The position numbers were made by a program, and so were the translations under genes. Of a stretch of 64,000 nucleotides of DNA, positions 34,103 to 47,229 are shown piece by piece. The notes beneath the pieces are model-generated. The model searched no databases and was not told the origin of the DNA. It saw only the letters and a program-made list of their open reading frames with translations. The first letter of the stretch is position 1, and each line of letters begins with the position of its first letter. Source of the stretch: Adineta ricciae (lineage: Eukaryota > Rotifera > Eurotatoria > Adinetida > Adinetidae); contig CAJNOJ010000229.1 in assembly GCA_905250025.1 (NCBI GenBank), positions 1 through 64,000 of the forward strand, written 5' to 3'.

Positions 34103-36044
34103 CTTACTCACTAAAGAATAAAGGATATTTATTGTTGGTTATTCCATAAACCGTTCCCAACTACAATATTGACACAGGGGAGAAGTATAACGCATTTAAA
34201 GTGAAACCGTGTCTTGAATAGTAGAAAATATGACATGGGTGAGGATGAGGGTGTGGGTGTGATTCCATTACGGAATTCAGTTCCAAGGTATATGATACTG
34301 TGGACAGAGACGATGATGGAATCGAACGAATTGATTTCACTATGTACAACATTAGGGAGTAGGATGTAATCTCTATTTTTCAAATACAGAAACGTCTACT
34401 ATATGATAAAGACGATGATGTTTCAAATAATGCTCAGTTGAGTCTAAAACTTCAAATAATATCTGGCTAATACATTCACTCTCTAGAGGAAGAAAACGAT
34501 AATCACAATTGTTCTTTTTAAAATGCTACCGTGAGCCAGGTTAGTTTCAAACGATAAAAGATGGTGGCATAAAATTTAATCAATCTGAGTGTGATACTGT
34601 ATCTTACAATTCGTTCTCGATCGCACACTCCACTTACTGCAACAAAACTCTATATTTCGATCACTACTTCATCGAGCATCATATGTACTAATCAACAAAG
34701 AACCCCATTTCTTGTCGCTCCGTTCACACAATATTGTTAGAAAAACAAGATGCATATTCGCATTAGCTATGGCTCAGATAAAAAATCAAATCTTCGTAGG
34801 CAAACCTGATTTTTCGGTCGAAAATTAGAGTAATTAAAAAACTTCTCAAAAACTCACTGAGAACAGGTGTCGACTTGACTGTTTCACCGTTGACTGAAGT
34901 TTATACAGTAGGAATAATCTGAATCTTAAAGAATTTTTAACGACTCAAGAGACTCTCTAAATGGGCCAGGTACACTTTGCCGACAATTATGTTTTTAATA
35001 ACAGCTTCTTTTGTAATCCTGGTGTCAGGACAATGGTGCAAATTCTACTTTGGAACACATTCCGTCTACACCAATACCCATACACTCACGCTTACCTACA
35101 CTGCCATTCGCATCTCTTTTATATCCTCACCCACATTCTCACCCATATACCCATTCTCAACAAATTTTTATTGTCTTTGCATTATATTTCTGTCAGTAAA
35201 GTGATTATCGACAAAGTAATAGCGATCCCTCTAAATAGTCTTAACATAGATGTTGATTTATGTGCAAATATTACAGAGGAAGTTTCGCAAAAAAAATCTC
35301 ATTCAGTATGGTCTTGTCGTTTAAAAACTTACTTTTGTTCGATGAATTTGAAGAATAATATGTGGGTTACGAAGAGACGAGTAGTGGCTGCTCTGTTAAG
35401 TAGGAAGAATAGAAAAGAAATTTTTTCTGTTACTTTTTCTTCTCCCTCAAGACGTAAAATGTACTGTTTCAAGCGAGCAAATATCGGAGAAAGACTGAAA
35501 AATTTTCTTCCTACCCACAACATCCATCGAATCATCATGCGTTCTTTTTCTCTCAAAATAAAATGAAGAACAATCTCAAGAGATTAAGTTGGAAGTTTTC
35601 TTTGTATAAAATACGCAAACTAGATTAATACAAGTAAAAATTCAGTCTATTTTGTAGTGAAAAAAAGAGCGTTGGTAGAATTTGTTAACTTGGGTAAGAT
35701 ATTACGAATTCAAGTAGTCATTTCCTATCCATATAGTTTCCATTGATAGCATCTATGCAATTGGGTGCCCATACATTCCGTTTATACACAGTATGTCTTG
35801 CTTCCTTTTCATTTCGTCTTCCCACAGTTTCTTCCTATTCAGCTTTGTTCTTTTTCATTACAATATGAAAAGGTTTTAACATAGCAAAGTCGGAATGAAA
35901 ATCTCAGCTTAATTACCATTCAGCTTAAGCTGACTGTGCGAGCAGACGTATGAATGTATTCGCCGAGTATACATACCTTCACCCCCACCCACGACCACCC
36001 TCATGATGAAGTTTTGACCTGATCATTTCGTTTCAGATATAATT
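34103..36044. other. Mostly gene-free; one doubtful 201-codon frame
   Basis: A plus-strand frame at 34961-35566 is long for such AT-rich sequence, but its product is an unusual mix of His/Tyr/Leu and Lys/Arg, has no recognisable domain, and spans a low-complexity CACCCATAC-type tract at about 35075-35160. I do not call it a gene. The last ~100 bases hold a C-rich stretch (about 35980-36002) and the probable 5' UTR of the next gene. Confidence 0.4.
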
Positions 36045-39000
36045 ATGTCTTCACGTGCACCGAAACAATGTTCAATATGTAGAAGTCCATTAAACACTGG
36101 AGAACTCGATGAAATCACAACTTCATGCGGACATACATTTCATCGTAAATGTGCACAAAAGCGTTTAGATCGATATAATAAAACAGATTGTCAAGTCTGT
36201 CGTCGAGAATGTGCTCTTGGCGATGCTTTATCCAAGCAGAATACCACCCCACCCAAATCTGTAAGTTCTTCACCTGCAATCGAGTACTTTCGTTTCGGTA
36301 GTTTCTTTATCTGAATATAGCATTATTATTGAGCTCAGCTCCAGAAAAATACATTAAACTACTACTATGCAAAATCGAAATCTTGCTGCCCAAGATCGGC
36401 AGTCTCATTCCTCAGACAGCATTTTTACTTGAAATCATACGGCGTTTTGCTCTGCACGTCCATTCCTTCATTGATTTATATTTTCAGGGCCGACGAAGGA
36501 AAAGCTCTGTTTCTTCTGCTCATTCGCATCATGCAGATAATCGCGAGTCTTCGCATTCACCCACCACAAGTGACAAAAACAGTAAGTTTCTCTCATCCTT
36601 TCCAATTATCTTTGTTATCCCATGGTCATATCTCAGAGGAGCATGATGAGCTAACAGAGGATAATCATGATCGTCGACCACTCTCTTCTCCAAGGATGCA
36701 AGGCAATGACACCGTTTATGTTGTTAATTTACCACCGGACATCAAAGATGATTTCGATCTAACCAATGCAGTTCGGACTCATGTGGAGAATAGTCTTCAA
36801 ATTTCGATCCGTGACATCAAATGTTATGGGAAACTCGGTGTTGGCGTTATTCGAGTTCCTGATAGACAAACAAAGAATCGTCTTGTCCAATCGATTCAAG
36901 AAATAACATTGAATGTGGGAGGAAAATCAAATACGATTCAATTCGTTGATACATTAGAATTGATTTCATTTGTTGTACTGGAAATAAACAAAGATTTGTC
37001 ATATCCAAGTGCAAAAGAGATTAATGTTCGTTGGAAAGATCTCTATGGAGGAGAAAGACCTCGGTCATGTGAACAATTTGATCGTTATTTTCCAAATATT
37101 TATCGTTTAGTAACAACATCACTGGATGAAATATTACAAATTATGCATAATTCAGATTTCTCTGTGAAAAAACAAAATGGTCGAGTTTATTTCTGTGCTA
37201 ATTGTAGTTTTCTTACAGATTTACCTACATCAACATTTGAAGATGAAATTCGGTCAAGTATTTGTACAGCTATTGAACAAAAGCACATTTCACGTTCATC
37301 ACTCTACGTTCAATTGAACAAACGAGATGATATTGCTTGTATCATTGTGTCAGATATGGCACGACGATGGATAACACATAATTCTGTTTATATTGATGGT
37401 AAAAAGATATGGAAAAGAGATCATCTTACCGACGATTCACATAAATTTGATAAACATAGTAAAAAAGTGGATAATAACGAATTCGATGCGAGACGCTGGT
37501 ATGAAAAAGAAATGATTCGTTATAAACCAGATGTGAAACAATTTCTCTGTGATCTTCATCATCCGATCTTTCATCATAAATGGGATCAATATCTATGGTT
37601 AGAACAATTTCAACGTGTGAAATCCAATAATGATAAAGATGAACATACTCGTCAATTATTACGTATGACAGTGATGTTAGATACAATTGGTACTCTATGT
37701 CGAAGAAATTATATGATACATAATCATGAAGTAATGTTGAAAAGAGATGATGAAATGAAATCGATCATTTATGATCATCAATCGAAATTGAGTTTCGGAG
37801 GAAAGATTCCAATAACCGATACAAAATATAAATCAACTGTTGTTGAAGTAGTGAAAAGTGATGGTGTTGAAGTATATGAACGATTAGTTAAAAGTGGTCG
37901 ACATCCATTACTTTTACAAATGACACATTGGAAACATCCAGGTAGTGAATATGAAAGAAATGATGGTCGAGAAGAAGAATATCTTTTTCGACAATCTGAT
38001 TATTTCTGCAGTTTGAATGATGATCTTGATCATCAACAATCCAATCGAATAACTTCTTATCAATGTTCATCAAAATGTGAACTTGAAAAACTGTCGAACA
38101 AAGATGGAATTCGACGAATTAGTGATTTTGGTGCGATTTATACATCAGGTGTGAATATATTTCGTCGTGGAGAAGAAACTGGTTATGCATATATGGAGAA
38201 ACCTCTAGAAAATGTTTGTATATTAACAATGACTGGATATGAAAATCCAACATTAGAAAAGAAAATGTTATCACCCAAATATGCAATAGCAACACGAAAG
38301 AAAATGGAAAATCTCTTTTCTCTTGCTTATCATCATAAACACGATTCAATTGTTTTATCAACATTTGCTTGTGAAGTCAATAATAATCCTGTTGATCATA
38401 TTGTTCAACTCTTTAGTTCAGTCATTGAACAATATGCTGGTTTCTTCAAATCAATTACATTTGCTATTCCTAATTCTCCAGTACTTTATGAAACATTTGA
38501 AAAACTTGATGGAACAGTCAATGCAACAAAACTCATTCGAAAATCAAATACAAATTTTGGTCCATATCGAATTATATCCGAAGATGTTCGAGTAAATGAT
38601 GTTAATATTTGTGATTTACCACCATGTCAATTTGGTGGTCGATGTCATGAACGAAACAATCAAGTACATACAGAACATTTTTCACATCCACCTTTATGTC
38701 CCAAAGCATGTCTTAATGGTAAATGTGATGAAACAAAAGATCTTGTTCATTTATATTCATTTATTCATCGAATTCGATGTCAATATGGTGGTGAATGTCG
38801 ACAAATTGATGATGAAAAACATTGTCAAAGTTATGATCATCCATCATATTGTTCAAAAGAAAGTTTTTGTGAAAATATGGAACCAATTCATTTACGAGAA
38901 TATCGTCATTTACCACTTTGTCAATATTCTCATAATTGTATGGAAATAAAAAAGAAAAATCAACATCATATGAAATCTTTTCGTCATTGTCCTCTTATTT

Positions 39001-42000
39001 GTCCACGAAAGAATAATTGTGTTGATTTTCATGATCGAAAACATATGTCTGAACTTCAACATCCATTTTCTCGTCCATGTCCATTTACACCATATAATTG
39101 TCGACTTCATAATGAATTTATTCAAGGATCTGAAAGTAATAAACCTTCACAAATTGCTCAAACTCATTGTCTTGATTATTCACATGTTTGTCGATTTGGT
39201 CGTCATTGTCGTGATCAAACTTCATTACATTTACAAAACTTAATTCATGTTGCTCGCGTGTTGTGTTCTGATGGAGATGAATGTACAAAGTTAAATGAAG
39301 AAGAACATTTGAATTTATTTACACATAAGAATATTCTTGATATTCGACTTGTTTGTCGACATTCAAATCAATGTCATGATCGTCATAAACTTGAACATGT
39401 GAAGAAATTTCGTCATCAACTGACTTCGGATGAAAGTGGTGTTGTTCAATATGTTGGTTTGAATAAAACCATTGATTTTGTTCATAATCATGATGAAGCA
39501 GTGGAACGTGTGAATGAATATGTTGAAAGCGAAGGTTGGGAAACATTACCATTAGGAACGATTCCTGATGATATTCTCAAATATATTCATCATGTTCAAC
39601 CTGTTCATCGATGTAATCCAGTGATATTTGAATCGATTATTCTTCATGGACATGTCATGAGTCGATCTTATATGGAAAACTTGAAGATTCCAAAATTTGT
39701 TGCAAATTCTGTTTTACAACATAGTCGAGTACGACGAATACCAAACTTAAGTACGGCAGAAGACAAAGCACGTGCGTATGTTATTGCATTGGTAAAAGAT
39801 GAATTTGAAAAGAATGGATTTCCACCGAAAGACACAACAACACCAGCAGCAGCTTCTATTGCAACAGCATTCCCAACTGTGACAACTTTGGCAAGTGAAA
39901 TAACGATGAGTGAAAATCGTGTCTTAGCATTACTCGGAAAGAATGACACAGATGTGTTGAAACGAGTTGCTATTGAAATAGCTCAAGCGTCGATTAAACT
40001 ACATTCAAATCCACTTGGAATTGGTTATAAAGTAGATATGGAGTTAGGAACTGATCGAACTATTTTTAGTGTTCTCGGACCACATTTGGGACATTACTAT
40101 GGAGATATAGTTATTGTATTTAAACGTGAGATTTTACATCATCCAGATGCCGAATTCACCATTCAAGCAGGAACTTCATTTCATAGTGGAAAAGCTTTTA
40201 ACTGGCGTCCATGGTTGGGTGATGTTTTAACAGATGTGAATGAAAGAATAAAACTATTTCATGCATCAAAACTACATGCATCTGTTCCAGGTTATGATTA
40301 TGCTGCAGCTTTAGAATTAATGGCTATTACCAGTTCAATCTTAGACAAGAAATCTATGAACATTAGTCTTCAAGATATTCTCACTCGATGGATTCAAGTT
40401 GACTCTCATCAAACAGTCGAAGCTCATTTACCTCAACTCATACCATTAGATTATATTGATCATATCTATTTACCACAAAACATCTATGATATGCTCAATG
40501 AAGCAACACAAAAATCCATGAAAGCAGTTTTTCGAAATCGTGTAACGATCACTTCACATGAAGGAACAGATAAACCTGGTCTTTCATTTGGTCCAGTACC
40601 TGCAGAACCAGCACGAGTTGAATATCAGAATTATCTTACTCAAGAACTAATCAGTAAATTCATGAAACATATCGATACTCCATTACCAAGATCTATTCAA
40701 GGTACAATCATTACAATACCATCGACACGCTTTGATCAACATTATGTTTTACCTTTGACAATTTCTCAAGCATATCAACAATATTGTTCTGATCATTCTC
40801 CATCAACTGATATGACAATATCCATCTATTGGCAAGCAATGAGAGGAGATATGATGTTAACATTAGCAAATGAACAGATCAATCTACAAACAACACAAAC
40901 AAATCTGAGTTGTTTAGTTTGTTATGTTGCTGAAACACCTGAGGTGGAAACCAACAATTATCATGAACATCATTCATATCTGAATAATGATAAACCTTTT
41001 AAACATGATCTTCTCGCGAAAAATCATAAATATGCAGCTGGTTCAGATAATTTCTATGTTGGATGTAACACTGGTGATTTTCTGACATTCTGTCTTCAAC
41101 TTCATCTTTCAACAGGAAAAGTGACATTGTCACATGCAGGTGCCAATTCGATCTATAATCATGACAAAATTATTCATACATTCAATAAATCACAACTGGA
41201 TCTAAGTGCTTTGGAATATGTTCATGTAAGTGCTGGTGCACATACAGTGCCAATTCGAAATGTAATGATTTGTTTTGAAAAACAAAATGAACTACATCCA
41301 ACATACGATATGGAATTCAGTTCAAGTTCAGAATTAGTTGATGGTAGTCTTTCTTCAATATCATCTCTCAGTTCTCTGATTCCATGTGGAGACAATGTCA
41401 ACTGTCTTCTTCAGTTGTCACTTAGTGAAAAGGAACACAATTCGAAGTTTTCTCATCCATGTCGATTTTCCGAGCTGTGTCGAAATCGTGAACCAAACTT
41501 AACACATGAACCACATCGAGTGCCAACGTGTCAATATGATGAAAAGTGTAATAATCTCGCTGACCCGTTCCATCGAGCAAAGTATCGGCATAAAGGTTAT
41601 CCTGATTATCTTTTACCTTGTCGTCATCAACAGAAATGTGAAGATACATCGGAACATCATCGAATAAAATATTCTCATGGAGAAAGAGTTTTTCTGACTA
41701 AGGAAGCATCAGCATTACACGGTAATGAAAAAAAAATTTGATTTTGTCATGACATCGATGTAGGAAGTTCGTTTTTGATAGAATCTAGAGTTAATTCTGA
41801 TAATGAAGATCCAATTCCTTGCAAATGGGGCACAAAATGTCGAGATATTGGAGACAAACGACATTGTTCAAAATATTCTCATCCTGCTGTACATAAACAT
41901 GCTGATCACCAAATTCCTTGCAAATGGGGTGCAAAATGTCGAGACACTGGAAATCGCCAACATTGTGAAAGATTTTCTCATCCTGACATGGAATCATTCC

Positions 42001-42047
42001 TTTTAGAAGGTAATGGAGGATCATCAAGTGAAACAGAAAGTGACTGA
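36045..42047 (+). CDS. RING finger / PARG-like / multi PBZ-like zinc-finger protein
   Basis: Four exons (36045-36260, 36488-36581, 36637-41721, 41764-42047) give 1,892 residues. Residues 9-58 are a RING-H2 finger (CSICRSPL, CGHTFHRKC, CQVCRREC), typical of E3 ubiquitin ligases. Residues ~115-370 contain RRM-like folds (NDTVYVVNLPPD). Residues ~470-720 match microbial-type PARG (DUF2263-like): GREEEYLFRQSDYF, GAIYTSGVNIFRRG, FACEVNNNPVDHIVQLF and a FAI strand; the EE of GREEE sits where the catalytic Glu is expected. Residues ~759-1031 hold about ten, and ~1685-1880 six, C-x(5)-C-x(6-9)-H-x(5-8)-H fingers such as PCKWGTKCRDIGDKRHCSK, the PBZ pattern that binds poly(ADP-ribose). Residues 1031-1680 are unfamiliar. 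Inferred role: ADP-ribose recognition and hydrolysis coupled to ubiquitylation. The first intron junction is the least certain. Confidence 0.75.
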
Positions 42048-42244
42048 GTTAAGTCGTAATTCTTCATAGCAAAAGAATAAGACTAACCATTTTGACTGTG
42101 ATTGATATCTTAGAGTGAATGTTAAAGAATAAAATTGATGATCAATAAAAACGTTTTGATGTTTGAAGAAAATGTCAAAAATAATCTGTTCATATCTGTT
42201 GAAGATACAGCAGTAGGTCAATACGATCTTCAAGTACGAGTACT

Positions 42245-42380
42245 ATGATTTGCATAGAAACATTTTCGAGAATCCTCATGAAGGACGGCACGATGTTCCG
42301 AGAATGTTTTTCAAAGTACCGTCGAGAATTCAAAGCGTCTGGGAAAACTTTGATTTATACTGATGTACTTTGGCATCTAC
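42245..42380 (+). other. Exon-like fragment, possible gene remnant
   Basis: An open frame of 45 codons beginning ATG (MICIETFSRILMKDGTMFRE) ends exactly at a good donor, CTAC|GTAAGTTC. No in-phase downstream exon was found in the next 1.5 kb, where only short frames (42569-42775, 42919-43140) occur. It may be the remains of a decayed gene. Confidence 0.25.
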
Positions 42381-43991
42381 GTAAGTTCTTATAGCACCTT
42401 CGATTCTCAAATGTATAAGCCATTTTAGTTTAGAATAGAAATGTAACTAAAAGTGACAGTGACCCGTGTACACATCTGTTGAATACGAATTCAACTGATC
42501 AAGACACTCATTCACTGATATCCAATCATATGCACCCCTTTGCAACCAAAATGCTCATTTAACTGATTTTGATGAAAAAAGAAACAAAATCCATGCTTCA
42601 AGAATATTTCGAAGATTGGTTATATCATATGATTCATTTCTTACTCTCATTTTTGTCTTTTTCGATAAAAGATACGTTTCTTTCTCCGAAGTCTAACGCT
42701 TCTCTTTTAATAATCGTTCGAAAACTTATTTCGTTTGAACCGTTGAAGAATTTGAAAAATGAACTGTTTTGGTAATACTGACTTTTCATCTTGAAATCTT
42801 TCTGCGGTTCTTGCTCATCGAAATGCAAAGCTTGTTTCACTGTCATCTTTCTTCAGAGCATGGCCTATAACACGTCACGGATCTGCTGCCGTCTATATGA
42901 ATACACCAGAATCTTTTTTTGATTTTCCTACCAAAATCGAATCTCGACACGAATTTGTTGAAAAGATCGAAGCAAAACTATGGTCAAGAGATTCTTTTCG
43001 ATTATGTTACATGTTCAAATTGCAATAATGTGGAAAGTGCGTTTGAGACATTGATGGAACTACGTGAGAAGAACTTCAAATTACTTACTAAAATGAAAAT
43101 AAAAAAAAATAAAACTTCTTTCACTTCAATTCCATTTTAGAAGTCTATTTCGCTTAAAATTCAAGGAATTTGCATTGAAGATTTTGTTTTATTTCCGAAA
43201 ATGTTTAGATTTCTCTTCAAATCTTGAATATCGACGGCTATTAGTAAATCATTGATACTCGTAAGTAATAAGTTGAAATCGACGAAGAAGCATTTTTTGT
43301 ACTTTTCACTGGTTTGACGACGATGGTAGTGCTTCAAAAGATGAACATACGGATTAGTGCAAAGATCACCATAATTGAACGAGGCGTTTGTTCACAAAGA
43401 AGTTCTCAGGTGTTATCAAATAGTTTACATCGGAAAATAAACTTCTGCTATGAGTTGACGTCAGTTGAAAAATGATGTACGACAGTAAATGACAATATTT
43501 ACCTAGTATTTGTTTAACACGATAATGTAAAGTGATTCCGAATGAGACATTTCACCTTTAGGAATTAGTGCGATGCTATATTTATCAAAGCTATGATGTA
43601 ACATTTAATAGTAGAAGAGCAAAAGGTAGTCTCTAACTATCAAAGGATGTGAACAAGGCTTTACTGAATCGGACAGTTCACAAATATACATTCAGCTCAA
43701 CCATCCTGTAAGTATGCGATGAAAACATTAACTATAAAACCATATCGTATATTCTCTCTACGAACATACAGATATTGAAAGTACTTTTGTTGAAAAACAG
43801 GAATTTTTACCATACAGACGACTGACGTGTGAGTTTTCTTTCACTCATGTAGATCTTCTATCTCCAGTGTAATATTTCTTTAGTTAGATCTACTCAGTAC
43901 AATATTCGATTGTTTTTAGATACGATTTGAGTTTGTTCAGATATTCAAGTTACTCTTGGTTTGTATTACGCTGAAAAAGTTTGGTAAGACA
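42381..43991. other. Gene-free stretch
   Basis: No supported gene. Short plus-strand frames rich in Lys, Phe and Ser are present but have no family resemblance. Confidence 0.4.
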
Positions 43992-44906
43992 ATGAATTCG
44001 TCAAGCGAATTTGAAATTAGCATCCAAGAGCTCTACCCATCGTGTGCTATTGCGATGTTTTTCTCAGTGATTGCAATCGTTATTGGTTTGTTTATAAACA
44101 TCGTAGTCTATCGAACCAAAAGAACTCTTCACACATGCCGGCATCTCATGATGTGCAATTCTTCAGTTGCAGTAATGTTCTACTGTGTAGTGCAAGGCAA
44201 TAATTACCTATATCTTCTTTTCCTAACATGGCAGACCAGCGACGTCAGTTGCCGGTGGCGTGCTTACTTTTCTTACATGTCGCTAATTGCGATAAGTTAT
44301 TCCTATATGATGCAAACACTCTCACGTTTCTTCTTTACTATTCTCGTGGCAAAATATCCTGTTTTGATCACGAAAAAAACTCATTGGATACTGATCTTTA
44401 TCAATTGGATGATAGTGATATTCATGCCCATCGGAGTGATCTTGACAGAAGATGTTCATTTTGTTCCAAACGCGTTCTGTTGGGTTCCGTTTTCAGCTGC
44501 ATTACACGTTATACTTGGATTCATTGGTCATTACGGTATTCCGGTGTCTTCTATCTTCGGCATGTATATCTTTATCTACTGTCAAATGAAAAGAAGTCGA
44601 CAAACTGTAAGGAATCGCACGAATTCTACCAATAACAATCAGATGGAAATGACAGTACTTCGAAATATTTTAGTTATGATTATTATATTCTTAATCTGCG
44701 GTATACCTAATGCTCTCTTTATATTCACGGCGTTGAAAATCTTCTTTTTGACAATGATAGTAGGATGGCCGTTTTGCGCGGTGGCCGTTCAAGTGTGCGC
44801 AATTGCTCTTGATCGAGAACTTTATAAGGTCGTTCATGGAATACTTGTTTGTCGAAGATCAACGCCACCGACTGCAATGGAGTTAAATTTAAGAAGGCGA
44901 ATATGA
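43992..44906 (+). CDS. Rhodopsin-like 7TM receptor
   Basis: A single exon of 304 codons, taking the ATG at 43992 (MNSSSEFEIS) because it places a glycosylatable Asn (NSS) in a short extracellular tail; an upstream in-frame ATG at 43956 is possible. Seven hydrophobic segments are visible, beginning AIAMFFSVIAIVIGLFINIVV. Cys in SCRW before TM3 and Cys in NAFCWVP in loop 2 can form the usual disulfide. The DRY position reads SRFFF, so the motif is degenerate. TM6 contains ICGIPNALFIF in place of the CWxP motif. The tail is basic and short. It is a family A GPCR, probably a lineage-expanded orphan; the ligand cannot be inferred. Confidence 0.75.
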   Translation: MNSSSEFEISIQELYPSCAIAMFFSVIAIVIGLFINIVVYRTKRTLHTCRHLMMCNSSVAVMFYCVVQGNNYLYLLFLTWQTSDVSCRWRAYFSYMSLIAISYSYMMQTLSRFFFTILVAKYPVLITKKTHWILIFINWMIVIFMPIGVILTEDVHFVPNAFCWVPFSAALHVILGFIGHYGIPVSSIFGMYIFIYCQMKRSRQTVRNRTNSTNNNQMEMTVLRNILVMIIIFLICGIPNALFIFTALKIFFLTMIVGWPFCAVAVQVCAIALDRELYKVVHGILVCRRSTPPTAMELNLRRRI

Positions 44907-45833
44907 ATTTCTGATTAGGTTTTCTTAAACGTTGATCTGAAAAGAATGTACTTCAAAGTTTTATGCGAAATAAAAGGATTGTATATATTATACGAGAACA
45001 AAGTTATAAACTATTTGCATACTATCAGCTTTGTTTATACCAACAACAACTCTCCTATTAGTAGAGAGTATCAGGTTCAACGAGGGATCGGCGTTCTTCC
45101 TCTTCCTCTCAAACAGACAGTGTCGAGTTCATCTTCAGCTGCTCAAGTAAACTTAGTTCGAACCATTCGTATATCTATTTGGTATTACTAGTAACAATTT
45201 AAATATAAGAATATTTATTTAGCATCGCTTTTCTGTCAACACCGCAGCCCATGCGGTATTTTATTTACTTATTTTTCGCTCAAGTCCGACATTTGTTGTG
45301 TAATTGCTTATATCGTTTGATTTCATTGGAATAAAATCAAATTTATGACTTACGCGTCTATTGCTGCTCGTTACAAATTTATATTTAGGTCATGTATATG
45401 TCAGTAAAGATAAATCTATTGTCTTTTGAAGCATTATATTCATTCATTTGCTTTAGTTAACATTTCGAAAGGACTTAATATATCGTTTGGCGAAAATTAG
45501 AACTCTAATTTCATTTGTCTGAACATTGATCTTCCCAAAAAGTGTTATCACAGTGAGTAAAGAATATTGAACGTGACAAGAACGGATGTCCGATACAACT
45601 ACAACAGTTCAATATACATTTTCTAAATGATCATCGAATGTAGTTTTGACTCTCAATGTAACTGAAAAAAGAAAGTAATTTTTATATTCAGAACAGGTTT
45701 TTTTTGTTATCTAGAAATTGCTGACGCACATGTTACGTCAACAGTTGTTATTGCTTGTTTTTTTTTTTCATATGGCAAGTAAAGATAGAGTCTTGTAGCT
45801 ACAACAACTTTAAAAGACGAAATCGTCGTTAAT
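44907..45833. other. Intergenic, no gene seen
   Basis: AT-rich sequence. The 81-codon frame at 44946-45191 lacks features and probably lies in the receptor's 3' region. Confidence 0.45.
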
Positions 45834-47138
45834 ATGGTAAGATCGAAACACTTTATTTATGCAGCTTTGGGCACCTTGGGAATATATTTGTTCAGTGCAA
45901 AGCTCCGCAGAGTCAAAACTGAATATCAAAGTTATTTTTCTCAATTGAATTTAAAACTAAAAGAACGATACAGTGGAGCTAGTGCGGCCATCGTTGATCT
46001 GGATAGATTGGACGCAAATGTACGCTTCATTCGAAACAAATTGGGTAATGAATACAAACTGAGACTAGTCACTAAATCATTACCTTCATTAGATCTCTTG
46101 AAGTATCTACTAGAAACAACTCAGACGAACAGATTAATGGTTTTCTCTGAGCCGTTTATTGTTGAAATATTAACGAACATGGAGTTTGCTTCACTTGATA
46201 TACTGTTGGGCAAACCATTATCTGTGGATGCTTTTTCAAGATTAACTACTTATCGTGGCTGGACTAGTATTCATTGGTTGATTGATACAAAGGACCGATT
46301 AAATCAATATTTGTTCTATGCACAAAGAGAGAATCTACGAATCAAAATTAGTTTAGAAATTGACATTGGTCTACATCGAGGCGGATTCGAGACGATAGAA
46401 GATTTTACTGAGGTAGTAAAGATCATTCAACAAAACAGTCGATATCTAGAATTAACTGGTCTTATGGGATATGATGGGCATGTGCCCTACGTGCCTTTTT
46501 ATATTAATAAACAAAAAGCTATTCAAAAGGCATTTATCAAAACGCTAAACCGTTATCGGCGATTTGTTGATGAACTGAAGAAACACTATGGTGCTGAAGC
46601 TATCAGAAATATGACCTTCAATAGTGGTGGAAGTCACACTTACTTCAACTATTCCGACGTTAAAAGCAGTACTGCAATCAATGATATTGCTATCGGTTCA
46701 GGCTTTGTCACGCCACAACAATTCTCCAATTTAATCAAATTGGGTCACCAACCTTCGTTATTTCTGAGTTCTCCCGTATTGAAAAAGCTTGAATCATCGA
46801 AATTACCTCATGCGGAGAAATTCGCAACATTACTCAATCTTTGGAACCCAAATCTGAGTGTATCTTATTTTACGCTTGGAGGCGGATGGCCAGGTGAATT
46901 GATTAGTCCTGTTGGTATGAGAAGAAATCATTGGTGGGATGAAAATGATCTTGGCTATTCGAATCTATTACCTAATCAATCGATTGTCAGTAGTTCAGAT
47001 AAGAACAATATTCGTGTTGATGACTTTGTTTTTTATCATCCGTGGCAAGGAGATGGAATGCTGTGCTTCAGAAAACTCGTTCTTTATCGACAAGCCGGTT
47101 TTGTTGGAGAATGGAGTACTTTCAACGGAGGAAACTAA
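45834..47138 (+). CDS. D-threonine aldolase / D-serine dehydratase-like PLP enzyme, intronless
   Basis: One exon, 434 residues. A hydrophobic N-terminal segment (HFIYAALGTLGIYLFS) may anchor it to a membrane. The rest follows the alanine-racemase N-terminal fold family: AAIVDLDRLDANV opens the barrel, RLVTKS places the candidate PLP lysine at Lys-81, and EIDIGLHRGGF and LTGLMGYDGHV are characteristic of the DSD1/D-threonine aldolase group. FNSGGSHTYF and DIAIGSGFVTP fit phosphate binding. The C-terminal HPWQGDGMLC may supply the metal-binding His and Cys. Likely role: cleavage or deamination of a D-amino acid. The absence of introns and the family's bacterial/fungal distribution suggest possible horizontal acquisition. 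Confidence 0.75.
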   Translation: MVRSKHFIYAALGTLGIYLFSAKLRRVKTEYQSYFSQLNLKLKERYSGASAAIVDLDRLDANVRFIRNKLGNEYKLRLVTKSLPSLDLLKYLLETTQTNRLMVFSEPFIVEILTNMEFASLDILLGKPLSVDAFSRLTTYRGWTSIHWLIDTKDRLNQYLFYAQRENLRIKISLEIDIGLHRGGFETIEDFTEVVKIIQQNSRYLELTGLMGYDGHVPYVPFYINKQKAIQKAFIKTLNRYRRFVDELKKHYGAEAIRNMTFNSGGSHTYFNYSDVKSSTAINDIAIGSGFVTPQQFSNLIKLGHQPSLFLSSPVLKKLESSKLPHAEKFATLLNLWNPNLSVSYFTLGGGWPGELISPVGMRRNHWWDENDLGYSNLLPNQSIVSSSDKNNIRVDDFVFYHPWQGDGMLCFRKLVLYRQAGFVGEWSTFNGGN

Positions 47139-47229
47139 TGAAAACAAGGAATTTTATATCGATTTATTCAGAATCTTTCTCGATTATCATGAGCATTAAG
47201 ATAAAATTTTTTAAAAAGTAAAGAGTTCA

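Noticed and set aside
34961..35566. 201-codon plus-strand frame
   Set aside because: Odd composition, low-complexity tract, no domain and no supporting splice partners.
36429..36636. Extended N terminus of the giant protein reading directly from 36429
   Set aside because: Good GT-AG signals and a Ser-rich frame in 36488-36581 show this is intron plus the wrong frame; the spliced model links the RING exon in phase.
37426..39552. Several 60-117-codon frames inside the giant gene on both strands
   Set aside because: They overlap the conserved zinc-finger and PARG-like coding frame and are low-complexity shadows of it.
43956..43991. Upstream methionine for the first 7TM receptor
   Set aside because: It adds VCITLKKFGKT before a better-placed ATG and overlaps a TTTGGTAAG donor-like sequence; possible but less likely.
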